This document shows positions 35,641 to 48,188 of a stretch of 64,000 bases of DNA, in pieces. Source of the stretch: Pyrrhoderma lamaoense (lineage: Eukaryota; Basidiomycota; Agaricomycetes; Hymenochaetales; Hymenochaetaceae); contig NBAZ01000004.1 of the NCBI GenBank assembly GCA_002794735.1, forward strand, positions 868,001-932,000. Direction: 5' to 3'. Position numbers and translations under genes: made by a program. How positions within the stretch are numbered: the first letter of the stretch is position 1; the number at the start of each line of letters is the position of its first letter. Under the pieces are notes generated by a model. It saw only the letters and a program-made list of their open reading frames with translations, did no database searches and was not told where the DNA came from.

Positions 35641-37869
35641 CTAAACTGGTTTCCCAAGACCTTGTCGAAGAGCATTGATAAGATCCCATTGTTCCGTATC
35701 ACCCGATAAGTCCCAGACTGCCGTTCCCAGTATCTTAGCCGTTTTAGCAAAAGAAGCCTTCTCACCAAGGGATTGAGGATCATCGTACGTGATAACTTGG
35801 TTAGCGTAAGGTGACGTCAAAAACGGAGTACTCGAACAACTGTCCCAGAAACGCGTAAAGCCACCTATTCCGAGGAAGGTTATTGCGTTTCCTCCTCCTA
35901 CGCGAACGGGAGAAGGGCACCTTGGGAGACGAGTGAGTTAAACTGAATTTGGCCGGATGAAGTCGAGCCGTCCTCGCTTTTGAGAGTTACTGTGCCTGGG
36001 ATGGAAGAAGCTACTAATGGTGAGATGGCTTGGTTTATGGGGTTCATGGCGTTGAACGTCCCAGTTCCAGTTTCAGAGTTAAGTCCGGCGTCTGTGTCAG
36101 TGTCAGTGCTACTAGTACTAGAAGTAGAGTTTGAAGCAGTACCAAAAGGATAAGAAGATTGATCAGATGAGGTCATTTGCGAGTCAGAGTCAAAGTCAGA
36201 TTCATCTTCGGACAGTGCTTGCCGTCGGACTAATGATCGCTTATGCTGAAGAGTCGTGGCTTTCGAAGGGTTCACATATCCGTAAGCGGGGACGCCGAGC
36301 ATAAGCCTTGATCTCGGAAACTTTGCTGCAGACCATGCATTGATGGCGGCTTCAGCGTTCGAGCCAGGCTGAGATGAGTCTTTGCATCCATCAGACAGAG
36401 GTGCGTTTGGCCCGGGTTTGTCAGATGCTATACCATATGAAGGTCGAGTATAATAATCAATATTAGGATATAGGATATATAGATATGGAGAGAGGGAGAA
36501 ATAATAAAAATGCAAAATTAGTATTACTCTTTTAAATTGATTCGTTTAAACTGAGGCTGTGAAAAGAAAGAAAGGAAAGAAAACAGGATAGAGGAGAAAA
36601 GGTAAAGAATGCGATACATACAACTAAAAACATCATAGTTCATGATGTTAACCCAGTCTAGAACTGCTGCGAACGCCGAGACGTCTTGTAGCGGATCACC
36701 GTTTGAGTCAGCAAATGGAACATCTTGGACTGCCGCTGAGATGCGAGCTGACTTGGGGAGGGAGGTACGTAGAAGTTTAAGCATGGCGAGGAAGTTTGCA
36801 CTATCTTGAGGGTTGACTCCGTTATTACCAACCCCTTGTTGTCCAGGGTACTCCCAATCAATGTCTATACCATCGAGTTTGAACTGGTTATAGACATTCA
36901 CAATGTTGTTGACAGTCGTCTTTCGGGTGGCCGAGGTAGCACATGCTGCTGAGAAATATCTGTATTATTAGTACGAAAGATAAAGTAAAAGTTCCATATG
37001 TCAGTTGGCTTTTGTCTCCATTTTTTTCTGATTTTTTCCCTTAGGGTAAGGAAGATTCCTCTCACCTACTCCCGTCCCAACCTCCGATACTAAGCTTGAC
37101 TTTTGTTCCCTTGGCATGTGCAGCGGCGACTAAACGGTTAAGAATGTCGGGAGATGAATCGGGGTCATCCCAAACAAGGTTGAAGTTCTTGTCCAGAGTC
37201 GCAAAAGCAAAATCTATCCAATCGAAGCGTGTCATGTCTATCTTCTCAGGAGGGAGATCGGAAGCAGCCCAGTCAGGATAGTATGCAGAAAGAAGAGGAC
37301 CTTTTACAACGGGAGTGTTCAGAGCCATAGCGGGACCAACGGTAGAAGGACTAGAAGCATCAGTACTATCTGCGTTGTCAGTATCGCCATCGGGTCAGAA
37401 GAAGCAGTAGTAGTAGTAGCCACAGTCGCGGAAACAGGGCTAGTAGCTGAAAGCTGAGCAGAAGTAACACTTGAGAGTCCTATACTAGCAGTTCCAGTTC
37501 CAGTAGAAGTCGTGTCACCCAAAGGAAGGAAAAGAATACTCTGAGCATTAGGATCAATACCAGGGATATCTCCCACAAAATGCACCTCAGGTGGAATACT
37601 AGTCGCAGAATCAGAGCTAACTGGCACCGAGCTTACGAAGGTGCTCTGAGACGTTGTTGTGATGGTCTCTGTATAAGTCTCCGTTTCTGTTTCCGAAATG
37701 ATTTGAAACTGAGTCGCAGAAAAGACCACTTGAGGATCAATTGACGTTTATGTGCACCATGACGTCCAAGGGGCGAAGTGCCTTGAGATAGACGTCCACC
37801 CCCAGGGTGATACGGGGCTGCCTGTGCAGCAGGAAGAAGAACTAGTATTACCCAAGCCAGGGGTATCAT
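35641..37869 (-). CDS. Secreted GH18 chitinase with Ser/Thr-rich N-terminal stalk
   Basis: Family 18 glycoside hydrolase that cleaves chitin by substrate-assisted catalysis. A signal peptide (MIPLAWVILVLLPAAQA, 1-17) is followed by a short propeptide ending in the dibasic site KR at 41-42, then a Ser/Thr-rich stalk (TETETYTETITTTSQ and onward). The barrel begins GPLLSAYYPDWAASDLPPE, with KLSIGGWDGSRYFSAACA and the catalytic FKLDGIDIDWEYPGQ (DxxDxDxE complete). MNYDVF, RLMLGVPAYGYV and QVITYDDPQSLGEKASFAK follow; it ends AVWDLSGDT and INALRQGLGKPV. A Ser/Asp-rich insert of about 115 residues interrupts the barrel after AYGYV. Three one-base breaks (about 37740, 37392-37394, 35908-35910) are each repaired by one base. 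Likely cell-wall remodelling or nutrient use. Confidence 0.9.
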
Positions 37870-39572
37870 GGAACCGTCAAAAGAAAGGGGGTTAATCGTT
37901 CAATTAAAATTGAATGTAAGGAAATTGAGTGAAAACGAGCTAAAAGTCAAATGATCCGGCCTGCGGGAGATGGTAGAAAGATGAAAAGCAGTGAAAAGTG
38001 AGACGTTAAGATGTTATCTACCATTGCTAGTGCCAGCCACAGAGCAAGGTTCGGCCAGAGGGCCGGACAACATTCAGTACCAGTCCGGGTAGGATACTAG
38101 AGATCCTTCATACTATCGCTACCTCCAGCCGCCATAGGGGGCGAGATGATAATACTAATTTTAGATAAAAATATCGTAATTAACTACACCTCTTCACACA
38201 CAATAAGGCATATGTTAGAAATTTAGATGAAGCCACTATCTAATAATGTTCATAAAATATGAATCGGATGGGGTATTTCTTTCACATGACAGTACTGACT
38301 ACCGGATAAACATGGTTCAGAGGTGTGAAGTTGGAGATTTGATTATATGATTAAGATAACTCAAACACGATAGTGATACGATATCTGATCGCGTTAGCAA
38401 CGAATCGGGGATGGAGCTGGGGTCGATAATAATGGGCGTTCAGATGAACAAAAGAGTTTGAGCTGACCTTTTGACGTGACTTTTGAATGGATGAGCGTAC
38501 TAATCAAGAAGAGAGAACCGGTGAAAGCGGAGATTTTTGATGTTGATTCGCAAGTGAGGTTGAGCGCCTGAGCTAATGACAAACAGGATAGATGGATTGT
38601 GTTTTGACTCATGAATGATCGGATAAAAAATAAGGATGAAAAAAAAAGAAAACACTGGGCGAGCTGTAGTCATATAAGTTTGTGAGCATATTAATGCATA
38701 GTCAAATATAATATAAACTGTGCCGAGCTCGCTAGGGACGGGAGAAGAGCCAAATAAGGCAAAATTCCGTTTTAGCAAGGGGTGGAAAGAGTGTTCTACG
38801 CGAACGTTTAGAGAAATCCCTATGTGACTGTAACCGTACAGTTTATGCAATTACATCCGCGTGTCTGTTTCAAACGGTTCGGTTCAGTAGCAGCAGCAAC
38901 ATGCGGAATCAACGTCCGGCTGCGGACATTGTTGTCATGATTATACATGTTATTTCAACAGTCTGCGGCGGGCATGTATTCTTATGGGTGGATGGATGGA
39001 ACGATTAAAGAAAAATAGGTATGAATGATAAAGCATGCTAACGATCATTGTTCGGTAGCATATCTGCGCTACCAAGCACTGGGCATTGTCATTGTTCTGT
39101 CGAGTACGGGGCGGGGTAGGGCAGATGGGTGAATTGTGACGGCAGAGAGTTGAATGACTCTACTCGTCCGCTATTCACAAGTGATTTCCCGCACAATCAT
39201 CATTTTTTTTCTTACCAAAACACTCTTTTATTCTGCAGGAGATGGATGATAGGCTGGCTCGTCAATAGTGGCCGGATCCAAATTTGTAGCTGTTTAGCTG
39301 TGCCACGGGAGTGATCGCTAGGCCCAGGAAGCAAGGGCCGATGCGCCGTTATCTGCCTTATGACCTCGTCCCTCGCACGCTCCTCTCACTTACCTAAATC
39401 CGGCCATGTACTCTATCGTCATTACAGATCTCAGCTCGCTCTGCTTCCAAACGTGCTTTCCCCTTTTTTCCCGTTTTTTCTCTTTATATATCTTCCTTTC
39501 TGGCATCCACTCCTTCAGCCACCTCATCATGGATCTCTCTTTCACCCGCTCTCATTCGCCTGTCCCGCCGCC
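37870..39572. other. 1.7-kb gene-free region upstream of the chitinase
   Basis: Between two divergent starts. It must hold the chitinase promoter and that of the gene at 39573. Short open frames near 38394-38850 have no recognisable domain and no ATG context that I would trust. The last 200 bases before 39573 are strongly pyrimidine-rich (TTTTTTCCCGTTTTTTCTC), a usual mark of fungal core promoters. Confidence 0.4.
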
Positions 39573-40453
39573 ATGTCCTTCCCCTCAGTTAAAGATGAAT
39601 CCTCTCCCAACACCCCAGTCTATTCGAGGCGTCCAAGTTTGTCCTCGCCCGCTTCTTCAAGAGAGCAACTTCCCCCAAAAAGAGTCAAATCCAGTGCACC
39701 AGATACTAGTTCAGAGTCGCTCGTTCTTTCTCTCAAAGATGTAATCGTCACCGGAAACACGCCTCCTCGTCGTTATTCTGACTTTGATATCCCTAAACCA
39801 AGTCCTTCTTATAAGAGTCGGCAGCCAAGAAGTGCGAACGTCAACAACTCCTTCACGTCTTCCTCATTGCCTTCATCCTCTCAAACCCCCGTCGTTACAT
39901 CTCCTAAACGGAAGCATCGGCGTACAGATTCAGTATCTGTAGCAAATAACACACAACCCGCAACTCCCTCACTTTCTTTTCTCCCGGAATGTAGGACCCC
40001 GCAGCAAAGTTGAGAACTCGTTCTCGGTCCCCAGTACACATGCGAATTCCATGCGAAACGCCTCCACCAGTTCCCCCTCTTCCCAATCTAAAGAACGAAA
40101 ACAGTTCTTCAAGGGCCTTCTTAGCCAGGAAACTTCCCCCAATACGTATTCCGGAACTCGGTCTCGGATTAGAGGAGAAATTCCGCTCACCGCTTTCCCC
40201 GTTACTTTCAGGCTCGAATCTGCGGCGCAGACATCGAGAATCTAAAGACATGGCTATAAACTCTTTTCTAAATATGGAACCTGAAAAAACGCCTAGACGT
40301 CTCTCGAGAGAAACTACCCGTCCATTATCGGACAGACTCTGTATACGATCTTCTCACTCGCTTCCTGACATCAAATCCGCAAAGCGTAGAGGGAATAGCC
40401 TGGTCTCAGGCAGGAATATCAGAATGGGAACACCGCAGCAAGTTGTGCACTAA
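39573..40453 (+). CDS. Unidentified Ser/Pro-rich disordered protein
   Basis: No family recognised. The ATG at 39573 follows a pyrimidine tract and gives MSFPSVKDESSPNTPVYSRR, then VLSLKDVIVTGNTPPRRYSD and SPKRKHRRTDSVSVANN. The frame breaks at C4 39997-40000; one added base continues as TPAAKLRTRSRSPVH, then CETPPPVPPLPN, FLARKLPPIRIPELGLGLEE and SGSNLRRRHRESKDMAINS, ending MGTPQQVVH. Total about 293 residues, intronless. Many S/T-P sites and basic patches suggest a phosphorylated regulator, but this is inference. Its upstream region and the next 3 kb are unusually empty. Confidence 0.55.
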
Positions 40454-43400
40454 TCGTGCGATCTTGTAATGTCCTCCAGATCCTATTGGATTACTACATA
40501 CCCTAGGGCTTTAGTTAGTACATTTGTTTTGCCGATCGTAGCCTCGACCATCCCTTATTCGATCATTATGGTTCTCAAGCTACATTAAGCAATGAGTCTG
40601 GAGACCGTACCAATTATCACCGTCTCCTATCACCTCCGTACGGGCTTCTTGGACTTCGCGATACCTCTTTGCTCTCCTTTGGCTGCAGCCTGCGTTCACG
40701 TGTATGTCGCTAAAGTCAAATTCCCCTTTCCTTCCCTACATCTTTAATAAGATCGTAACTAAGGGGGACGGCTTGCCTACCAGTGTATTGGTCTTATACT
40801 TCCCAAATGCATTCGTTCGACTATCTGTAATATACATAAAAAGCTTCGCCTTTCCTTTCTTTTTTTTGTCTCTCTTTACTACTCTTACAAAGGAACCAGC
40901 AACGTGTATTATAAAGATTTCTACTCTCTTTCCTTTTCATTTCATTTTTACCACCCTGCATCCGAATCACAGTGCATAGCGATGCAAATATATCTTTGCC
41001 TTTCGAGTTCCAGACCCTTCCTCCCGATACTTCTCTTCCTCTATCTTCTCCGCTTCCTCCCAAAGAAATACGCATTACTTCCTGTTACTGTTGTAAGAAC
41101 AGATCTCTCCTTTTTGATTCTTATTTATTATTTCTATCAAAATAAAACCCATGTACCTATAGCCGATATCCCATCTGTATATGTAATGGACCTCGTGGAT
41201 TGGCTGACTTTTCTCTTTTGCCATATCATAGACTTGTTCGCATTTCTTGCTAATAGCAATCTTTCACGCTTTCTTTCATCTCCCTTTCCCCTCCCAATCT
41301 GATCTAATCATTGTATTATGCTAGCTAGCTAGATCACACCTCGATTACCTCTTAGCTTACACATACATATTTCGTATGTCCCTCATTTGTTTTTCGATCT
41401 TAACCAAATATACCTTCATTGATTGTATAACAAGCATCGTCATTGTCATTGTCATCATTACTATTATACGTATATCTTAAGTCCTTGTTCTGTATAGAAG
41501 AGATTGAGGGCCGGAATTTTTTAGTAACTTTATCTTTTTCCAAATTCTTTCTGATAATCTGTTCTTGTTTAGCCATGCATGTTATTTTTTTCTGGGTCGG
41601 ATCTACTTAGTGTTGGGCTATGACTGGAGCGCGGGCGAGCCATAACTGCGGGGCCGAGGGGGAGCTCCCTCTTAACCTAGTATTATGAATGCATAGCAGA
41701 GGCGAATGTATTCACTTGCAAAGCGTACCACTGTCCACAAATAAACAAATAAACAAACAGTCAAGTAATTAAAGTGATTTATGGTATCGGTTCTTCTTAC
41801 ATATAAGCTCTTTGGCTGATGAAAGTTTCTTTGGATCGGTTGTTAAAATGTGAAGGATTGAGATTATTAATAATAAAAGGTAATATCGAGGTGCTCCCCC
41901 AGTGCTTCTTTCGTTGCTATGGCTTAAGAGTTTTGCGAGGTTGGAAAGAAAAGGGAGAAGTGAGAATCCATAACCTTTCGGAGATACTATATGAGAAAAG
42001 GAAAATTTGTGATAATGAGAATGAAAATAAGAGATACCTCGGGAATAATGGGAAAATTAACATTATGGGGAGAGAGGAGACCCAGAGCTGAGTTCTTGTA
42101 CGTGTAATATGTATGTGCATGTACGTATGTGTGGGTGTTATGTTGAGTGGACCGAGGGAGAAAGTTAGAAGAAAGAAAAAAAGAAAAAAGAAAAGGGAAA
42201 AAAGAAAAGAAGGATATGTAACGGTATTGGATTCGAAAAAAAGAGATATCAGACAGAAGAAGTTGTCATTGTGGGAAGCTTCTCCTCGACGAAACGCTTC
42301 CCTTACTCTTCTCTCTTGTAGTTAACTACGCGCGTTCGAGGCCTCTTCGAGTGAAAAAACTTCTTCGGAGATAGAAGGCTATTGTGATTTGGGTATATGT
42401 GCGTAGATTATCGTAACTCCTCCCCTCCTTTAGTCGTGTACCCGTTTATCCATTAAAAAGGTTATAGTACTTGAATTTAATTACAAGACCACACAAAACG
42501 AAAAATCCCTCGCTCGGGCGCGGATACTCTTCTTCTCTTATTTTATGTTTAGAAAGAAGAAAAATGGGGGCCTCTTGGGATGCTGAATTTGAAAGCTTTG
42601 AGTTTCAGGTTTACATGTAATAAAAATAACTTGAATTCAGAGCTGGCATAAAGTATAAAGACGTGCAGAAAACTCCTCCCCATTAGGAACGATCTCTCTT
42701 AGTGTTAAAAACAACAGTGTCATCACCTCAATAGCTGTGTGGCTTGGAATGGAACACTTCAATTTGTAATAGAGAATATGAGAGAAAGGCTAGGAGCGCC
42801 GACATCCAGATTAGTGAGTGAGAATCCGGGATGCATCTTTTTGCTGTCAATGAAAATTAGGTTTCAAGATAAAAGGAGGATCGCAAAGACTAAAAAGCTG
42901 ACTTCGCCAAGGGGTGTAGTGAATTTGTATTAAGAGGGAGAAAAACAAAACAAAACAAACATATTGAAGATCAAACGTAGATGATATATAGTCGCCGCCA
43001 CCGTCAAAGGATATCAATCCATAGACCAGGGTCTCTCTCCCCTCGGCATGAAGGAAATTATTGCTATGCACATGTAGTCCCTTATTCATAGGAGGTTTTT
43101 ATCTTCTGATAAGATAGTTCAGCCAGAAATTTCGTGGAACATGCATAAGGAAAAAGATACGCCACACATTGAAAAAAATAAAATCCTAGATAAAAACTCA
43201 TGTAGCTGGGTGCATAGCGAAAAAAACAGAACAATTCAATTGTGGATTGATAAGAAGTAAAGAGCATGGGGAGATGTGTACTTGATGATAGCATTTTAAA
43301 ACAGCGAGCAAAGGGAAAGAGGGAAAAAATAAAAGCGAAATGTAAGATAAAACAAAGTGTAGGATATCTAAATTGATTGAAGAAGTCCAGAGAGGTGGTG

Positions 43401-43560
43401 ATGTGAGAGACGTTCTAATGATACAGTAAAATTCAAACAAACCGAATAAACATACCAGTATACACTATCATCACAATTGCGGATAACAAATAATATATAT
43501 ATATGCGACAATTAAAACCAGCTTACTACTGGGAAGAGCTTTTGAATTGTAATCTCTCTC
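40454..43560. other. 3.1-kb gene-poor region
   Basis: The longest stretch in the window without a supported gene. It is AT-rich with strand-skewed pyrimidine and purine blocks, including an uninterrupted 48-nt purine tract at 42167-42214. Open frames here start at weak positions, are short and have no family signature. It may hold long untranslated regions of the flanking genes or a non-coding transcript; I see nothing decisive. Confidence 0.45.
42167..42214. repeat. Homopurine low-complexity tract
   Basis: Forty-eight consecutive A/G bases built of GAAAGAAAAA-like units inside the gene-poor region. Such tracts can exclude nucleosomes. Confidence 0.7.
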
Positions 43561-44807
43561 CTATGAGAAACCCATCCTCTGCTTGAGTGTCCGGTCATCT
43601 GCAGCACTTCCCCGGCCTTTACGACCTCCGCCTCCACCTCCAGGGCCCCTACTCCCTCGAGATTCATTTCTTCGTGAACGATCACGCTCTCGTTCTCGAT
43701 CCTTATCCCCTATTTTCTCTAATTCTTTCTGTCTAGCGGAGTCACGGTCATGACCTCGGTCTCGTTCACGATGATCACGTGGGCGCTCCCTACCCCAACT
43801 TTGTTCGCGATGCTTGTCCCTGTCTTTAGATCCCTTGTCTCTTGACCTGTCTCGAGCTGTTTTAACATCCTCATCTGTATCCATACGGGCTTCTTTTGTA
43901 GGAGACCTTCGGTCAGCCCTTGGAGAACGGTCTCGCCTTGAACCATGCACAGTTGAGTTGTTAGAGTTCGAATGTGAAAGGTGAGGTGCGGGTGATCGTG
44001 TAGGGGATGGTCGGGAGTTGTCACTTAAACGGGGTTTCTTGTGAGCTCTCGGTGCAGTAGGTAGTACTTTAGGTTCTCCATTATTACTGTGGTTTGGAGA
44101 ATTTATTATCGAGGAACGATTCTGTTCGCGGGAGGAGAGCGCGAATCGCGTTCTGGTCGATATGATTCAACGAACTTTTGTTGCGCCAGAAATGATGAGT
44201 AGGCTTTGTCTAGTTCATCACTGTTTAAAGTATGAGATAGGAATGAAAATATGCGAAAATGCACAGACTCACGTTAAAGACGCAACAACGCTATGAGAAT
44301 CTTGAGAATAATAAATTAGGGTAAGAATTACTATACAATATCAGTCGATGACCGTTCATACCTTTTAGCGCCCGCTCTAGTTTTGAAACCGTCCTGTTCA
44401 AGAAACGAACTTCTTCTTTCAGCTGACCTGTTTCGCTCACACGGAGAAGCTGATAAAGCTCGTCGTTCTCCTCTTGGAGTACGCGGGTACGTTGTAGAAG
44501 TGCAGTTGTCATAGTACTTGAACTTTGCGGATTTTGTGAACGTTCATCTTTCATATGAGATTGGAGCAGTGCCAGCAACGCAGGTGGTAAAGACACAGGA
44601 TCAGAGGTGCATAATACAGGTTGGTTGATGATAAATCTACGTAGCTGGCCAATCTCATCCTAGCACAGATAGCACAATTCGTGAACACCAAGACAGAATT
44701 ATGAATATAAGACGCGACAAACCACTTACAGTAAGGTCAGCAAGTTGAGCCTCACGTTCCCGCAAGAGAGTTTCTAATTCTAGCTCGCGTAATGAAGGGG
44801 GCTCCAT
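43561..44807 (-). CDS. WTAP/Mum2-like subunit of the m6A RNA methyltransferase complex
   Basis: Coiled-coil protein resembling the WTAP/Mum2 family, which scaffolds the METTL3/Ime4-type mRNA N6-adenosine methyltransferase. Visible segments are PSLRELELETLLREREAQL, LLQRTRVLQEENDELYQLLR, SETGQLKEEVRFLNRTVSKL and, after introns, DSHSVVASL and SDELDKAYSSFLAQQKFVES. A long Arg/Asp/Glu tail follows (RERDRGHDRDSARQKELEK) with a poly-Gly stretch, ending in RTLKQRMGFS. A break at G3 44130-44132 separates coil and tail; one added base gives SPPREQNRSSIINSP. The first in-frame ATG is 44807; the frame stays open to about 44885 (LGDIQRVFDLNRN), so a further 5' exon or a non-ATG start is possible. Family call from the coiled-coil signature, not a search. 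Confidence 0.68.
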
Positions 44808-45370
44808 ATTGCGGTTCAAATCGAAGACTCTTTGTATGTCTCCGAGTAGCGTCGTAGTAGTCGATGTGCTCAACGTCGGAGTCTAGATGCTCCTGAACAT
44901 CGCGAGCTGCTCACAAGTACCGTTTATGGAAGGTAGACCAAAACAGCAGCAAATAACACGGTCTATAAATTTTACTCAGCCATGCATCTACATCCCTTGA
45001 CTTTTTTTTGCCTGGACTTCGAAGGTTCGTGACCATTTTCTTTGTTTCCCTTACGGTGATGACACTTTTTATATTCACACTGTATGATTTCTCTTGTCTA
45101 TTGGCATGGGTAACATGAGTTTTTTCTCTACAACGGTAGCTGAGCTTATCGTCCCTTTTTTGTTATTTCCATTCTTTCTTGTTACTAAAACGCTGACATC
45201 CTATCCAGTATCTTATGAACAAATTCTGATCATAGTAATTATTAGTTGAAAGTCGACGCTGTATCATTGTAGTACAACCTATTAATTTGAGTACGCCAAG
45301 TGTAATGCAAATTCATCTTGAATTCGTAAAATTTTACCATGTATCTAAGTTTAGCGACTACATTCACGCG
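44808..45370. promoter_or_regulatory. Divergent promoter region, WTAP-like / WRAP53-like genes
   Basis: About 560 bp between two divergent starts, rich in T runs (TTTTTTTGCC at 45003, CTTTTTTGTT at 45154). It may include the true 5' exon of the WTAP-like gene. Confidence 0.35.
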
Positions 45371-47895
45371 ATGGAAGGTGCAAGTGAAGAAACCGTGTGG
45401 AACCCTCCTCAAATCAATCCTAGAAGTACACCGAGACTTGTTGCTCTGGGGCAACTGCAAAATGATGAAGAATACCCAGATAATTTTTTCCGGTGTGCAA
45501 AATGGTGAGTGTGCACGTTCTCTAGCCGTGACATGTTATGAACGGGTGGGTGTGCGGTCATCTTTTCCCTCTTCCTACCTTACCCTTGGGGGATCTCGGA
45601 TACAAGGTCGCCTGACGGAACCCAGGCTCTAGCTCAATGTGAAGATAGAACTTTACAACTCTTTCAATTGTAAGAATCCCATCATTCTGCTGTAGGTTTA
45701 TCTCGTCCGAGCTTAGATCAAATAATTCTCTCGGCAGACCAACCGAACTTGATGAGTCAACTGTCTCCCAATTACCAAGTACATAAACATCTTCCATATC
45801 TATCTCCTTACTCATTCTTATTAAACTATACACGTTTGAAGAATCCACAGTATTTCGCCAGCCATCTCCGATACTTGACTTTGTATGGTACCCCTTTGCG
45901 AGCGCCGCAAATCCGGGGTCATGCTGCTTCTTGGCCTCCGTACGTGAGTGCCCTGTGAAACTTCTTGATGGGATCACTGGCAGGGTACGTTGGTCTTTGA
46001 AAGGATGGTCAAAACATAACACTGACTCAATCTATAACTCTGTTTTCATCTCTGTGTCGAACAGCTTCGGGCTTCGTATAAAATTGTAGATCACAGAGAA
46101 CGACAAGTTGCGCCTCACAGTATAGCATTCAACTCTTTAGCAACTCAGTAAGCCGTCTTTTCGGACTTTTAGCAATATAATTCACAGTGCGGTTTCAATA
46201 ATGAACATATTTCAAAACTTTAATTTAAAACGAAAAGCCTATATTGCGGATATGAAGACGCGATTGAAGTATTTGATTTTCAACGTCCGGGGGAAGGGAC
46301 AAAACTCGCAACAACCCCGTCTAAAAAAAGCCGCGATGGAATGAAAGGTAAGATTTGATTTCTATCTGTTTCATCCTTACGTCCTCTTTATTTTCCTTCT
46401 CTTCTTTACGACTATCCCCACTTTTTTGGTCTTTCTTAATTTGGATTCCTCAGGATATCTGCCCTTAGATTTGCACTGAACCTTCATAAACGTTCTTATT
46501 TCCTTCGATGATCGGAAAGTAGCTCATAATGACTGACCCACAAATTTTTCTCCTACATTCTTGAAAACCTTACAGGGCTGGTCTCTTCCATCACATTTTG
46601 TCCCGATTATTCGGGTTTGTATGCTGCTTCTAGTCTTTCTGGTGCGATCACACTCTTTTCAGAACAAACGGGCGAAGACCCTGTTGGTTATCTTGACGTA
46701 TCACTTCCGCCATTACACAGGTAAGTGGGATTCTCACAATAGGATATTTATACATTCAACTCCGAAGGAGACAAATTTGGACAGAAGTCTTTTAGCCCTT
46801 TATAGGTATCTTATCTAGTGCATCACGGCCCTTTTTTCTTTTACTACTTCTCGTCTTCTGCTATCTCTTAAATTGCGAGTAATTTGAAGCAGACAGATGC
46901 CGACTAGTTCTTTCCTTCTAGGTTAAGTTCAACCCAACCCAACCTTGCTTACTCTATGCCGCCCAACGCCGGTCAGACGAACTCCTTTGTTGGGATGTGC
47001 GCTCGCCATATGAAGTCCTCAGAAGATTCAAGAGGAAAGGGAAGGGTACGAACCAAAAGATGACTTTCGACTTGGACGCAGCAGGGCAATGGCTAGTTTC
47101 TGGAGATGAGGTGTGTACCTTTTGGCGACTTACTGTTGTGATCGATTTCACTGAACATGGACTCTCTATTTAGGACGGATATATCTCTATGTTTGATCTG
47201 CTCAATGATGCCAGCTCAGATGAGTCCATCTGGAAGTTCAAAGCTCATGATGGTGGGTTTTATAAACCCCATCTCTTCCTCACTCATGAAATATCAAGAA
47301 AATTCACTGATGTCATACCATACTTTATTTTTTTTTTTTGTGGAATTCAGATACAATAGGTACAACTACTTTCAACCCGATTAGTGCATCCCTCCTCTCC
47401 GTTTCCGGTTCTCGTCACTTTGACAACTCACGCCTCGGTCATTCAAAAAATGCCTCGGAAATGAAGTCATACACCATTTCCGATTCCGATTCGTCCTCCG
47501 ACACTGATTCTGACTCTGATACTGACTCCTCTGGAGAGCCTCCGAAAGGAGAAGGTATGTACGATGAAGCGAACAAGGGAAAACAGGGTGAATGCATCCG
47601 AGGATGTAGTTTAGCGGCGACCCGCAGGGTGGTGGTAAGGAGGAGGAAGACACCGAGGAGACCTTATGTTGTCGATGCAAGCTCAAAGGTGTGGAAATTC
47701 ATTCCCGATGGGACCGTGCCTACACATGAACATGTACTTGACTCTATGGGCGATACTGAGACTGGAGAGGCGGCCGAACCGAGCCCTATCGGCGGTGATG
47801 GAGATGGAACCGAGTGTTCCAATCCGGCCGTACCGACGGTATTGGAAGTAAGAGAAGAAATGACAGTGGTCGATGTATTGACAGGGTCAATATAG
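45371..47895 (+). CDS. WRAP53/TCAB1-like WD40 protein
   Basis: WD40 protein of the family that includes human WRAP53 (TCAB1, a telomerase and Cajal-body RNA chaperone). The start MEGASEETVWNPPQINPRST leads to SPDGTQALAQCEDRTLQLFQ, SPILDFVWYPFASAANPGSC with FLASVRECPVKLLDG, RASYKIVDHRERQVAPHSIA, LYCGYEDAIEVFDFQRPGEG, TTPSKKSRDGMKG, CPDYSGLYAASS, YAARRRSDELLCWDVRSPYE and LDAAGQWLVSGDEDGYISMF. The order matches the family throughout. An acidic Ser/Asp run (DSDSSSDTDSDSDTDSSGE) and a tail with VDASSKVWKFIPDGT finish it. About ten exons. One break lies at A3 45823-45825, where an added A joins SPYSFLLKLYTFEES. It is head-to-head with the WTAP-like gene. Confidence 0.85.
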
Positions 47896-48188
47896 TGTAA
47901 AGAGTTATTTTTTTAGTTTTTTTTTTCAGATGTATACGTATGAATACACGATGATTAGACATCAATGACCTATAGTCACAGTACATGACAGAAACTGTTT
48001 AAAATACATGATACTTAGAGACATATCCAAGATGAAAAAGCAGAAGTGTCCATTGTCACAAGTATACAAACGTCCGGTGTCGTAAAAGTCATTAAAAGTT
48101 CATAAAGGTCCATGAAGTCCATCATGCATGAAATACAACAAATCTCGGCAGAAATATCCATGGAAAGGAGAGAGATGATTTATATGGT

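Noticed and set aside
40454..43560. tRNA or small structured RNA genes in the gene-poor region
   Set aside because: No B-box-like GGTTCGANTCC segment with matching arms was found by eye here or in the other gaps.
45558..46022. 154-codon open frame on the minus strand
   Set aside because: It is antisense to WRAP53-like exons whose protein matches the family; codon-level conservation supports the plus strand.
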